Assembly: GCA_013399875.1 (NCBI GenBank)
Contig: VXAZ01002109.1
Span: 2,229,901 to 2,293,900, forward strand
Reading direction: 5' to 3'
DNA length: 64,000 nucleotides
DNA from: Gymnorhina tibicen
Lineage: Eukaryota > Chordata > Aves > Passeriformes > Artamidae
This document shows positions 12,901-26,180 of this stretch, piece after piece (the stretch's first letter is position 1; each line of letters begins with the position of its first letter). A program made the translations under genes and the position numbers. The notes below the pieces were generated by a model. It saw only the letters and a program-made list of their open reading frames with translations, did no database searches and had not been told where the DNA came from.

Positions 12901-15900
12901 AGGATTCATAAAACTGTAAAAGCACCAAAGTAGAATTATCTGTAACATCTCTCATATCTGGATGTTCTACTGAAATGAGAATATAATCAAAACATCTTGT
13001 AATTTTGCAAGATTGATCTCTGCTCTGTTACAACGTAAAACCATGACCCTGCAAAAAACAGGATTGCATGCTTACTATTAGTTCCATATATGTCAAAGGA
13101 TTTATTCATGGTGTGCATAGACAAGCAAATACCCAGTCCTTTTCAGGCCTATGGACTAAACTGGAAGCACTCAGGGTTATCTCTGTTTATTCTTGTATTT
13201 TACTTACATTTAAAATCCTTTTTCTCTTTATTTTCCTTTTTTTCTTAATTAATAATTCTGAATCAAACAATTTCCATCTGTCTCAGCAGATATACAAATC
13301 TCGAGGGAGATTTGCACAGAGATGGAAGGAGATCAGGCAGAGATAGACTGGCTTATTTTGATCTCCCATTTTACATTCCCCACATTTTCTTCTTTTGCTT
13401 TTTCTGAATGACTTCCTTTCCCTTTCCATTCTTTCATTCCTGCTTGTGGAATTCGATTTCTTCACTTTGCTAATCATGCCTGCCCTTCTATGCAATCATC
13501 GACACTACTGTCTCTGTAGCAAATGTCAGAGACAGATACAGACAGTGATAAGTTACTCTCAAGGAAACAGTCATAAAATAAAGAGGGGTAAAGAACAATG
13601 TATTACTAGGCTTCCATCTAGGCCAAATTGTTTCAAAAGCAAAAGGAATGGACCAAAATGACATAATAATGTAATCTGTTGAGGTGTGTTATGAAAATAA
13701 GGCTGGGTTGGGGAAGATAAGTAGACTGCATGTCAGATGTGTATTAGCTGTCTCTTTGAGCAGGCACGTGAATAGGCTTTGTTCCGTGGACCAAGGGAAA
13801 ATAAGAAAGGTTAAACTCAGGATTGGTATCCCTGGTAAAAGATTTGATAATACAAAATACATCTTGAGAAATATTGCCCTTTACAAATGTTATCTTCCTT
13901 CCACTTTCAAAAATCTCTACTAGTGTGGAAATCTTGAGGCTGATAAAACCAGCCTGTGCTACACTGTCTTGCAAGTTTGACTTCCTCAAGGCTACATTCT
14001 ACTTATATCTTGACTCAGCTCTGAACCATTCCCAGGGAACTACAAGACCCAACAGGCTGGTACTCCAAAAAAATCCTCTCTAGAATGGTGAAGGGACAAC
14101 ATAATAACAAGTATGCATATATGAATTATAATAATGGGTCTTAAAATTTTAGCTGTAGCAGTATAAAGCTGTATTTTCTCAGTAATGATAGCGGTATAAA
14201 ACTTGTGAGTGCCATGCTGCCATTAAAGCAATTTTCTTCTCAAAAATGGCTGTAAAATCAAAGCTCAGTTTGCTTGTGTTATCAGACATCAACTTCATTG
14301 TACTATTTACTGTTGTACACCTTTACAAATGCATAGAATTTATTGACATACGATTTACATTAAGATGCATATGTCCCCATATCTTCCCTGGAACCACCTC
14401 ACTACAGGTACATGTATACAGGTACATCAGTGAACACCTCTGAAGATCCCCTATCTACGTGACCCATTTCACCGCAATACAGCATAATGGTGCGATGTTC
14501 ATGTGACTTTACACTTCTGTACTGATTTGCAGAAAAGGAACATGTTGCTGTATAATTTTCACAATCAAGGGTAATCTCTGTGTGAATCATTTCTGCTACC
14601 CAAAATAGTGAGTCTTTTTCTCATCTATTGTGAGACTTTTTCAATGTAGATGAGCTTTAAGTATTTCAAAGTAGCAATCCAGAGATTGGCACAGGCAGCA
14701 AAACTTCTTGTAAAACTAAAATAATTCAAATGCTGTTCTGTCAGTGACCATAGTGTTTTTCTTTTGTTACCAATTGGATGAGAGATACCAAATTCTCGTC
14801 CCTTTAATGCCCATCACTGGATTGAATAAGATGTCTGTCATGTTTTTTTAGGGTCTGCTATTTATGTTTACTGTTAATCTACAAAGAAGTGACTACTAAA
14901 AGGATCAGAAGTGCATTCTACAGACAAATGTCCACTGCCTGGATATAATGCATCCAGCAAGACAGATATATGAAACGAACAACTCCCTGCTAATATCTGT
15001 CAAACTACTAAATGATGAGATCTAGCAGAAATCTGCTCTTCAATCTTTCATTGGTCTCATGAGGCTGATTGTTTTCTTGGCTGGAAATATCTACATTTCT
15101 TCCTGAAAGACATTATTTTTCATCTGATTGTGAGTGTAGTTAACAATGATATAAAGACAACAGTAACTTTCATCCTGGGGTCACCTTTCTGAGTAAAGGA
15201 GAAGGAAGAGGGTGAAAGGCAAGAGCAATGTTAGATAAGACCAAGTGTATTGTTTCTGTTACTTTTCACATGTAATTAGAAAATTTACAAAGGACTAAGA
15301 AAGCTACAGACAGATAGGAATACAGTTGAGGAAAAAAAGCAAACAATCTGGGGACAAACTTCAACTTTATAGACAAATCCTGAACTGCTTAGAGGGGTAT
15401 CAGCTAGAAACTGTATGGATTTAATTGTCATTAAAAGACACATCTTTGTCTAATAAAAGAACCTTCACTCAGAACTACACTGATATGAGCAATACGGTCT
15501 ATATTTTAATGAGATTGACAAGAAAACTGATAGGTATTTCTACATGATCTTTTACTTTAGCAGCTATTACAGTTGATTTTCACCCTTTTCCAAAAGATTT
15601 TCAATGGCATCTACAAGTTATGTGTTTAAAATAGGATTTCATTCAATATATTGTTAATGTTGTTCCTCCTTGAGGAAATGTTGCAGTGGGGACAGAGTAG
15701 TCTCATGTCTCAGAGACACAGAGGAGACTTCCAGAAGCGCTGATTCACTTGGGGTTGAACATACATTTCCTGCGCTTTTTCATATCTTTTCTCCAAGTCA
15801 CATGTATGTCACTTCAACTTTTACATTAACTGACTTAGTGATAGGAAACTTCATTTCCAGAAACAGTCTTTATAGCCCTGTGGCTATATTTTTGAATGTT

Positions 15901-18900
15901 GTTCCAGATGTACATTTCAGAACACTGAAATTCAGGTTGATACCAATACTTGGTGATGCCAGTAACAAGTATAGGAATAATTATATGTTTCAGACATCTG
16001 TTTTTGAAAGCTTATTTACCAAACATACCATGACAACTGGAAGACTGATCCAGTAAATTGGGTGCATTCTGGCCCCTAACCCATCAAAATGCTTAATCAT
16101 TGTGACGTAATTTGACTTACAAAGATTACCATGGCTGCTGGTCCAGCAAAACAAGTCTCTACAGAGCCTTCAGATCCTGAAAACCTTGTTGTGGAAAAGT
16201 AAAGTAATTTGTACTTGCTCCAGTTTAAGCACAAATCAAAGTAGATAGGTCAAGAGTGCTGAACACATTGATAAATTAATTTATTAATTGACTAGTAAAT
16301 TCATCAGTGTTAATTTTTTAGTTGCACTTGTTCACTATACAAACACAGCAATCAATAAGAGAAGCCAGAGACTGTGGAACACAGTCCTATCACAAATTAG
16401 ATTAAATCAATTTATATACTTCCTTAGGTGACCAAACCATTGTATGAATCATAGGTTGTGTGAATCACAACATATTTAATCCACATTTTTGAGTAAGAAA
16501 ATAAAGGTAGTGAAATTGGATTATATCAATGGATTAGTTAATATAGGTACTCTGTCTCCACCAATTATGACCTATAGATAATATCTGTTCAGAATAATAC
16601 AATCCTTACCCTGACATTCAACCTTAATTTCTAGTAATCCAAGGATAAGGAATTTCTTGAGGCACAGTTTCTACAGAGTTGGGCCTAGCAGCCTTTGATG
16701 CTTAGGTGTTTGGTTTTTTTCGTAAATGAATTTTTATTCATTTTTAGAATATTAACTTTTGACAGATGCATTGATATTGACAGCAACACCATTCAGGAAA
16801 CCCCTATTACCAAGCTCATTAGCACAACACTTAGAAAAAAGTGAAGTACAGCAGTACTGTAATTTCAGTATGGAGGTACAAGCTGCAGTACAGACATACT
16901 CCTGTGAGGCAGCTCCATAAATTTGCATGGTTATTTAATTTCTTTGCAGCTAACATGAAAGAGACAGGAGAGCTGGTTGCCAAAAAAAATTCTTTCAAGG
17001 AAAGAGAGGATTTTCACACATTTTATTATGAGAACGTCACACCTGAAAGGATTACACATGGCCTCCAAATCCACCTACCCATCCTTTTTCTCAGCACCTC
17101 TATAATGCTTTCTTCCACCACGACATCTGAAGTTGAAGCTACCGTCACGTCACACCTTGATGTCTGCAGCACTCTCCTCTCCCTAAGGTAGGTATTTCTC
17201 AGTTGAATCCATGCAAACTGAGACCAGCTTATCAGCGGAGCAGCACACCCATCTCCTTGGAAGTGTTATATGTTTTTCTTTTTCTCACTATGCCAGACTA
17301 ACACTGTTACACTGAACTATTAAAAGCTTGTACAATTTCACCTCTTCTTGCTGATATAACTTTGTCTTATTCTTCTTCACTGCTCTGTCAGTGATAACAA
17401 CCTCATCTCATCACTATCTTGTTTTCTGGACGTGCCAAGTGTGCCTTCCTTGCTGTTCAGGAAAGATGATCTTTCCTGAAGCACAAATATGCTTCACAGC
17501 CAGACTTCTCCATTTTTAAACTCCTATTGACAACACCAGGATTGTCCTGAAGTCCCTGAACAGAACTGCTTGAGAAAGTGCACTATAGTGGAGGAGTAAT
17601 CAAGACAGAATTCATAAGTCTAGTAGAAAATATGTGGGTTTTTTTACCTTGTTACCATGCCTTTTGTATGCCAGGTGTGTGCTCACACATCTACCTTATC
17701 TCCTCACTGAGTGCCAGAGGCTTTGTAAATGCTTTAGAAATAGTAGAAAAGAGCAATGACAATATGCAGAATTTGAAATTACAACCTTGCTTTCTGGGCT
17801 TCAGAATATACTTCCCATGCTAGATCTCTAGAGGTATCCTTTCTGAAATCTATTAATATACTCAATCTAAAACCTACCAGTAGTTAAAAGAATTTTGACA
17901 AAATATTTTTGGTTGAAAACAGAGGTTTGAAACAGTGGAAATTACAGCCTTCCTGTGGTTCCAAACATTTTATGTCCATTTCTAAAAGCAAACAAACAAA
18001 CAGAAAAACCCCTTTAAAACAACAATGAAACAGTTTCAAATGTTTCCTTTTTTTTGAACTAAAATATGGGAAAAAAATTAATGTAAAAAGTAAAACAGTG
18101 GTAAACAAAGTCATTTTGAAATTGTTAGAACAAACCTCTCTTACAAGTGTTTCTCCAAGGTTACAGAGATGGGGATTGTGAGAAAGACTGGAAATACAGC
18201 CCCTCTGTGCCCGGTGTATAACAGTGCCATCCAAAGGTTGCAGGAAACATTCCCAGGAATAGAGCTAATGCCAGTCGGTTTAGAAACTTCTAATATATGC
18301 CTTTTAAAAGCTGTGTCTCATCTCTTAGTACTATGTCTGCTTTCTTTGGAGGTGAAAGGCCAGGGGATAATCTGCTGTACTGTGCCCTGGTTTGAGTTTC
18401 TGAAAACATCTTAAAGTCTTGACGGGATTATCTCTGTTTAGCCCTAACCCTACCCCATGGAGAACATTGCTTTGTAGACACCTCAACAAAACTCATGTGA
18501 TGAGGCTAGAGAAGCTTCCTTGAATCTTAGCTTGTTTTTGAAAAAGTGCTGGTTTTGCTAATATATTTTATCATATAATAATAGAAATATTGGAGTAAGT
18601 TCTTAGTTACAAAGATCATTGCCAACTCAAGAGAGCTATATTATCCATTATTGTGACCCTGTTACATTGTTTCTGTGCCTGTTTTTCCTAGTAAGCAGGT
18701 AGTTAGGTAGGGATATAGATAGTGCCATGTCCTTCCTTACTCTAACACCCACTTTTAAAACTGCTTTCATCAGGGCTTCTGTCTAGTTCATCCAGTCAGT
18801 TCCTTTAGAGAGACAGCAGTTTTTAAAAGCAACTTTTAAGAAGCTTTTAAAACTAATGAGAGATACTTTTACATCTCACAACAGTCACACTTGCACTGAA

Positions 18901-19164
18901 AAACACAATCTAGTAGTAGGTCTATCATTAGAATTGTGTGCCTTGTACATGGACGTGTTTTCAATCTGCAGACAGTGATAAAAGTACCGGGCAATGGATA
19001 TAGGACTGTCACCTTTGTCCTTGCAAAAAGGATGCTTCTCCTGCTAACTATCTTCTCTTGTTTCAGGTTAGCAAATTCTATTGACAAGGTTTTCTATTTG
19101 GATGGGCTGTTTGCATTAAAAGGGGAAACAACTGTCAAAGAAGTCTTTACAAATATGCAAAACT

Positions 19165-19180
19165 AAAAAAAAAAAAAAAA
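19165..19180. repeat. Poly-A tract (A16)
   Basis: Sixteen consecutive A residues, followed by GAAAAGC. A 76-codon open frame (18936-19166) ends where the tract begins, which could suggest a processed retrocopy. No protein family is recognised and no target duplication was seen, so only the homopolymer is called. Confidence 0.8.
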
Positions 19181-22100
19181 GAAAAGCTTATCACGGATTA
19201 AACTTTGTATCACTTTGTCTGATGTAAAAAGGAGATAGTAGGAGACATGGGGATATATGTAATGAAGGGAAACAATACAGAGTTTCTTAGGGGTTAATCC
19301 AGGTCTGCAGCTGAATACAACAGAGTTAATCTGTCCAGAAGAGGCTTTAGGCTAAATTCTAGAGGAAAACTTGTCACTTTATGATCCAGTTGTACTAAAC
19401 GAAAGGCTCTGTTTACAAAGAAGATTTTGGATCTGGGATCTATTGGGGCAGAAGTTACCTCCATGATTTCTTCCTTGTTCAACACACCAGGGGACTTGTA
19501 GTCTGATAAATGATTTTTCAAAGATCTTCATTGTTACCTTCTTTCTTCTTTCTGAAAAAGAACAAGTGTTACAAAAAACATACTTAAGAAAGCACACAAC
19601 TTTGACCTGAGGGCAAGAAGTCTTTGAAGATAAAGGCTTTGCAGTTTGTTTGTCAAATCTTGCACTAAACCATCTTAGTTGTCTTATTTATTTCTACAGC
19701 TGAAAACAGAGTAAAACGATACATTTTCATAACATGTTAATTATTCATCTGTATTTAGCAGATTCAGGTTTTATTGATTCTCTAAAATTAAAATGTGGTA
19801 TCAAATATATTAGATTACAAGAGATGTTGGCTACTGAGGAGACACATTCCAAAATAAAATTTAAAGGCTAAAAAAAAAAACTTATCAAATTTCCCCACAG
19901 TCTTGTCACTAGACACTTTAGTACTTTAAACTCAGTTGTATATGAAGAATCATCATAATTAACATATGTTATCACTGAATAGGAACAAACTGAGAAATAC
20001 AGTGACACAGTATTTTTTATCATTTTAAGAATTAAAATTTTAATAAGTAGTAACCTTTTAATGTAACTTTAAACAGATGGAAATACAAAACTACAGCTGT
20101 GACACTTCAATTGAGAAAAAAATTTAAAGAGATATTAGTCTTAAAGTTAAGAGACTTTACAGCATATTTTTGTGCTTTTGTTGTCAAACAACAATTGGAA
20201 TACTATTTTACAAAAACAAGTTTTAGCCTGCACCTAACTAAGAAAAACAAAGAACTGAGATTTCAATGACTAGTGAAAAATGAGTTCTGAAGATTGAAAT
20301 CTCTGACTTTGTAAGAAAGCTTGAAAAGTGCAAAGGACTAGAAAAGAGCAAATGGTTGATTATTCTTGAACTAAATATACGTATTTGAGTAACACATTCT
20401 TCCCAGTTTGGGCAGTAGCTGTCACATATGCAAACACTACTATCTTTTGGCATCTCTTTTGAATACACAAGTGTTAAAGTATATTTGGCAATTACAAGGC
20501 ATGATCTTGTCTTCCTCCTTTTTTAAGGAACTGAAAATCTGAGAGAAATGTTGTGTAATATTTAGGACAAGACTAGCATTCAGTTACGTACCAAAAACTA
20601 ACGAAACAAAAATCAAGCTTGGTCTTGCTTCTGTCTGTGTGGATGGGGTATTTTCTCTCATTGGAAATAAGAAACCATATTTTCTTAACAAAGAAGCATA
20701 CCTTAAACCTCTCTTCAGTGAATTAAACATGCCACACTCACTGGCTTGAGTGTCCCCTGGAAATTCTTAACTGTTCCTCAGCAGTAAGACAAAATGAATT
20801 ATAAAGGAAATCAAGAGGGATAAGCATGTAAAAAATATTAAGGCATTCAGAGTCCACAATCTTGAAGACTTTATTATAGATTCACTTCTCATTAATTCTG
20901 GCTCCTCTGTTATTGGCCTACATACAGTAATGTAATGAACTGAAAGACAATCAACAACAACAAAAACCCCACACAAAATACTGCTGTTTTATTTATGCAA
21001 GAGATATAAGAGAGTTTTTCTATAACAACTGCAGGGGAAAGCCAGTTTGTTGTACAATCTGTTGTCTGATTATCTCTCTCTTTTATCTTCTTCTTCTCCA
21101 ACTCTCCTTTGTGACATCACCATCTATTCATTATTCCTTGCAACCATTGTTCCTAAAGAATCTGAACAGGAAAAAAGACCATGGTACAGACAGAGATGTA
21201 GTGGGTTGTCCTCCATGATAGAGTTAGCGGTGTCTAGAGGAGACATGATGTGAGAGACTTAGGGAGATGACAGAAGGGACAGGAGAGCTGCGTGCACCAG
21301 CATCAGGTCTATGTTGCACACTGACACTTCTATCAAGGGAGCGAAGATGCTCACCATGCTTGCTTTCCAGTCAGACAACACACACTGTCAGTTTGGGGCA
21401 GCTGCACATCAGATCACTCATACAGCCAAGGGAAAGGAAAAGAAGATGGTGTGGGCTGGCTGCAGACAAGAGAAAAAGTTTGAAAGCCCCAGAACAGTTA
21501 CATGTATTGAATATGTTCTGATTTTGAGATATATTTTGGGGCTCTGGAGATCTTCTAGATAAAGATTGCCTACTTTTTCTCATGCTCGATGCAGATACCA
21601 AGTCTGAAACTTCTCCTCTTCTTTGAAGACCATGCTGGTGCCTAGGGAAGGACACATGCTAGGACAGCAGTGGAGGATTGGGCCAAGTGATGGTGGAGTT
21701 TGTGAACTTCCTGAAAGTCAGCTGGGGAAAGAAAAGCATATAAGATTAAGAACACGCTTGCTGATATTAAGGACCATGTCATGCAACATCTTTTAATGAT
21801 GACAGCCAGGTCATACTCAGAAAGATCACTCAGTTACTTGCTGACTCAGGAAGCTTTGCCTCAGCCATCTGAAATTACGCCTAGGGAAATAATCCCGGCA
21901 TGCAAAAGACAGTTTCTAAAGTGAACATAAGTTTCTGTGGCAACACAACTAATGCCAGATAAAGCAATTTCATTTAATAGATGAAGCCACAAAGCTTATT
22001 AGAATAACTTGGAGTTCAGGCTACCCAGAATCACTCTGCTTCCCATCATGTCCACACAATGTAGGGGCAGAAATTGTATGCCATCTTTCTTTTAACTAAT

Positions 22101-23159
22101 AATCTGAATAGGAACTGGAGTCTGAGCTAACATAAACTCATCTCTCATAGCTCCATAAATCCTGATTGTCTACAATATCAGTAATGGACAAAAGAGCTGG
22201 TATATCTGTTCAACTCCCTTGTCATCAAACAGTAACTTGTCCAGGAAGGTGGTCAGCAACAGAAGACCTACTAGAAAGGATGCTGGTGGAGCATACCATG
22301 TTATTCAAAGGAGTAAATAGTATCTGATATCTTGGTATTTCATGAATGAGCTTTGGCTCGATTGCTCAATGATTCATTTTTGGTGAAGCATTTACAGATA
22401 GGCTTAAAAGGAGAAGTGGATGGCAAACTGAAAGAAAATGGTAAAGTGTTGCATTGAATTCACTAACATGTAAACAATCTTCTGAAATTTGAGGCAGAAC
22501 AGAATCACATCCCTAGAAATCTGGAAGATACCAAGGTAGGCTCTGAAAATACTGACTTTAAGAAATATAGTTTGCTTAGGGCTTCTGGGATGTCACTGAT
22601 AGGAACTACAAAAAAAAAGAATAATGCTTTTCTACCTTCTGCCATACAGGGAGAGGTTTATCTGTCACATTCTAACAGGGTCCAGCATCTCTAAAAAGAC
22701 TTCATTAGAAAGGGTTTTTCTTGTTGAGATGTAATACTGTTACACAAAAGACACAAAAGACTTGATTCTCTTTTCCCTTCAAACCTTAGTGAATGGCAGC
22801 CAAAGAATTCTGATCCAACCAAGAATCGATCAGCAAGGAAACAACCATACAGAAAGAAAACACACAAACAAGTGTGCTAGTATAGACCAAAGTGTTGCAT
22901 ATCTCAAAACACATATAATTTCCATTTGGAGTTTTTTTTGTGTTTTGGGGTTTTCTTTTAGCAATGGATGAATGAACAAACCAAAAGCCTTGATGGGCAG
23001 ATAAGAGCTGAAATGGAAAAGGACAGTAATGTTAAGATGAGTTAAAAGCTCTTTTTGACCCTATCCTTAACACCATCTCCCCAAATGCTTTCCCTGTGAA
23101 CTTTTTGTGTTGTATTCAGTTTGCTGAAATAGGGGATAGAGAGGCCAAGCTAAGGATCT

Positions 23160-23480
23160 ATCCTGCTTCATTGAGTAAAGCTAGCCTACCAGGGAGGGTG
23201 ATGGGTTAGAAGTTAATACAAATGACAGTTCTAAGACAAAGTTAGCCAGCGCCTTCCTGTGGAGCCCAGTGCCAAGAAGGAGACCCCCTGCTGATCCCAC
23301 TTCTTTACATTTCCTTTTGTTCTCCTTCCCCTTATCTTTGGGTCCTGTCGTGCCAGGCCAGGGGACCCTTATTAAAATACAATGCACTGTCACTAATAGA
23401 AGTGAGCAAAGCCTCATTAGCACAAGGGTTAGATGAGGACTAGCTCTAATTACACCTTACTTACAAGGGACAATCAAATG
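23160..23480. promoter_or_regulatory. Candidate conserved non-coding element
   Basis: This stretch differs from the local AT-rich background. It has balanced composition, no simple repeats, some retained CpGs, and several homeodomain-like cores (TCATTAGC near 23413, CTAATTAC near 23445). I recognise no transposon signature and no open coding frame with a known domain. The call is inference from sequence texture only; cross-species alignment would decide it. Confidence 0.22.
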
Positions 23481-24522
23481 AATAGATAAACTCTTCAAGG
23501 CAGAAGTCAATTTTTTTCTTGCATTTGGTCAAGAGTGGTTTTCTTTTATATATTCTTTTAAAAGGAATTGAATGCTTCTAATGACAGTTTTTTTCCTACA
23601 GAGATTCTTTCAGCTTATAGTTTCCACCAGAGGACATTTAAGTTGTCTGGGTGGGTGGCTAAGGGGCTGCATTCGTTCCTGTGTTTGCCAGCAAAGGCAC
23701 ACTCAACAGCATGTACCACCTCCTGTCAAAGATACGGCATGGGAGGGGTAGGCTGTTCATTCAGATCCATCACACAGGAACTCTTCTTTCCCTGAGCACA
23801 CAGTTGGTGAGCAAATTGTCCATTGCAATGTTTGGAGTGCAGTTGTCACAATGCAGGCAGATTACTGCTTCTCCTTTGGGCAGACATACCAGGAAAGAAA
23901 AAATGTAGAAATATAAATGAGCACTGTGAGCCAGAAATGTCCCTTAGAAATGGAGACTGTAATTTTCACCTCTTTGCTTTCAGTTTCTAACCTCCCTGAA
24001 GGGCTGGACTTAAGAGCACAGGTATAAAGTGTTTACAATTTTTTGAGGTAAGGTAATTTTTCACAATGTGGGAAGTTCCTCAGATTTTATCATCTCTAAA
24101 AAATTTTCCTATTTTGCTATGCATTATAGTCCAACTCTTTTAAGTTACTTTTTTGGCAGTAAAATCTCCCACCAGTAGGTCCCAGGTGATCTGTCTCTGA
24201 GTTTCCAACCAATATACAAACTCTCATAAATTCTGTCTTTTAGGATTTTTTGTTGTGCTTGTAGATTCTCTTACCCCTACAGAAATACTTATCAGACATC
24301 TGCACTACACTTGCCATAAGACATGCACTTGAAAAGTATTTTCTAGACACATAGTTTGTTACATTGTTATGACTCATGATAGTTATCAACCTTATGTAAA
24401 GTTTTTATAACAGAAGTAATTTGCCAGGATGTGCAGGTTTTATGACCTGCCATCAGTAGGTGAATTTACAAGAGCAGATGTTACAAAATTACTACATCAG
24501 AGCTGTACTGCAAGTATTTTGG

Positions 24523-24590
24523 AAGTTTCTGGATCAAACCAGTGGTCCATTTAATCTATCTCTTTTTCTGTGACAGTGCACTTTACTGGT
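24523..24590 (+). repeat. Possible ancient CR1-type LINE fragment
   Basis: A phrase here reads 'caaaccagtggtccattt' followed by a 'ctgtgacagtg' motif. From memory this resembles the 'agaccaaaggtccatctag ... ctctgacagtggcc' stretch of old CR1-family repeats in turtles and birds. A weaker similar phrase, 'gggtcagaccacc', occurs about 130 bp downstream near 24678. No (ATTCTATGR)n 3-prime end is visible, so if real it is a small internal remnant. The assignment comes from remembered similarity, not from alignment. Confidence 0.35.
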
Positions 24591-26175
24591 TGTAAACGCG
24601 AACGGCAAGACTTTTTCTCAGTCTTATCCGTCACTCCACTGTCAGTTTATGCTGTGCTATCACATCCTCTGTGCACAGGGTCAGACCACCTTCTTTCATC
24701 TAATTTAGGAAGCCTACAGATGGGTTTTCCTAAGTGCAGCTAAGAAAAAAACTGCAGCAAAAAGGGTGAAAATACAATAGCCATAACCCCCTTTCACTGA
24801 TTTATAAACTGCTGGCTACATGAAAGGAAGAGGACTGTTTTCCTTTTGCAGCCCTTACAAAGAGAGGAATCTCCTCTGTATTCCCACCTTTCTTCTTCTG
24901 CCCCACCACTGTGCCACTACTAGCCACCAATTTTTCTGCTAAAATGCAACCTAGTCTTTAAAAAGAATTATGAGAGGTGGGGTTTGGGCTTTTTCTTATT
25001 CTAATGTGAAAAGTTATGAGTCTTTCTTCCCAAGAGGAACAAACTTCTGCAGAATATTCAAATATTCTGACTGCCCATGTAAGACAAATAATATCTAAAA
25101 TCTCATTAAAGGTATTTTACAGAAAAGAGCTGTTTTGTTTTTTTGAGAAAGTGCTACAAATACTAATTAGTCATACAATATTTTGTGGATAATAACAGTA
25201 AAAGTTGTCTTTTGGACTAATCTCATCTTTAAATGTGTTCAGCAGTTCTCAAGTTCAGTGTGCACAACACATACGAATGTCTGAGTGGATCTGAGGCCAA
25301 TACTTACCCAGCAACACCTTACCAGTTAATAGAATTCTCTATACGAAGACATAATTGCACTAGGACTTTAATCAGCTGGTCTAATACTACTGCTAGAGAA
25401 AATACATGACAGCCGTGAAAGCAGTTAGCAACCATTGCAGAAAATGTGTCATATATTCTTTAATGAAGTCCCCAGCACATTCAGGGTCTAGATCCATCTG
25501 CAGCTAATGCAGAACAACTCCTTGCAGTGTCATCTCCGACGATCCCTGCAATCTAGCTATTAATTACTTATACAAAATATCATTTCAGCCTATACAAGAA
25601 ATTATGGCCCCTTTTTTCAGCAGGCAATTTCTGATATTTTTAATAATATCATTATAAAGACATGATTTATAGGGCTTTTCCTCTTTTTATTTTGTGTGTT
25701 CATAGTGCATTCTTTCTTTGTGCTAATACTTAATGAAAAAACCCAAAACCAAATCCGTGGATGTTAACCATAACGCAACAAACAATCAAAAAATGTTTGA
25801 ACACAAAACCATGGATAACTGCATCAGCTGGAACCTTTAGATGGTAAAATATTATAATGAAAAAGCCCAAAGTGAAATTATTTTTCTTTAATTATAGTTA
25901 TATTAAATTCTGCTACATGGTATACAATTAAATCAAATTAGTTATGTCTGAAAAATAAAGTCTGAACACAACCAATCTTGAAAAAAGGGGGTGATAGAGC
26001 AAAAAAGAATTCATTGTTCAAGTAATGAGAACCTTCTTTTAAGTGTTTATCAATAAGAAAGCTGATTTGCACAGTATATTTTCTAACAAAAGTCAGAATA
26101 TGATTCACACAAAGGGATTGGTCTCTAAACAACAGTCTATTAAACATCGCTCTGTAGAAAAGTTAATTTCTCAGT

Positions 26176-26180
26176 GTTAG
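26176..26180. repeat. 5-prime target-site duplication of the 26.2 kb LTR
   Basis: GTTAG immediately before the terminal TG of the LTR. It pairs with ATTAG at 27076-27080, so four of the five bases match. Confidence 0.6.

Larger units (their letters stand above)
9231..26175. other. Unique AT-rich non-coding DNA with homopolymer tracts
   Basis: No gene is supported. A 149-codon open frame at 9438-9887 and a 128-codon frame at 15670-16056 (TTG start) have no recognisable domain. Both are within the chance maximum for 64 kb of AT-rich sequence. Homopolymers are T8-CC-T15 at 9966-9990 and A16 at 19165-19180. The interval also holds a weak CR1-like fragment near 24.5 kb and a CNE-like stretch at 23.16-23.48 kb, both listed separately. 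Confidence 0.55.

Noticed and set aside
18441..18460. CCCTAACCCTA, telomere-like repeat
   Set aside because: Fewer than two full hexamers, so it is too short to be an interstitial telomeric site.
18936..19180. Open frame ending at an A16 tract, suggesting a processed retrogene
   Set aside because: No recognisable protein, no polyadenylation signal just upstream and no target duplication found by eye.
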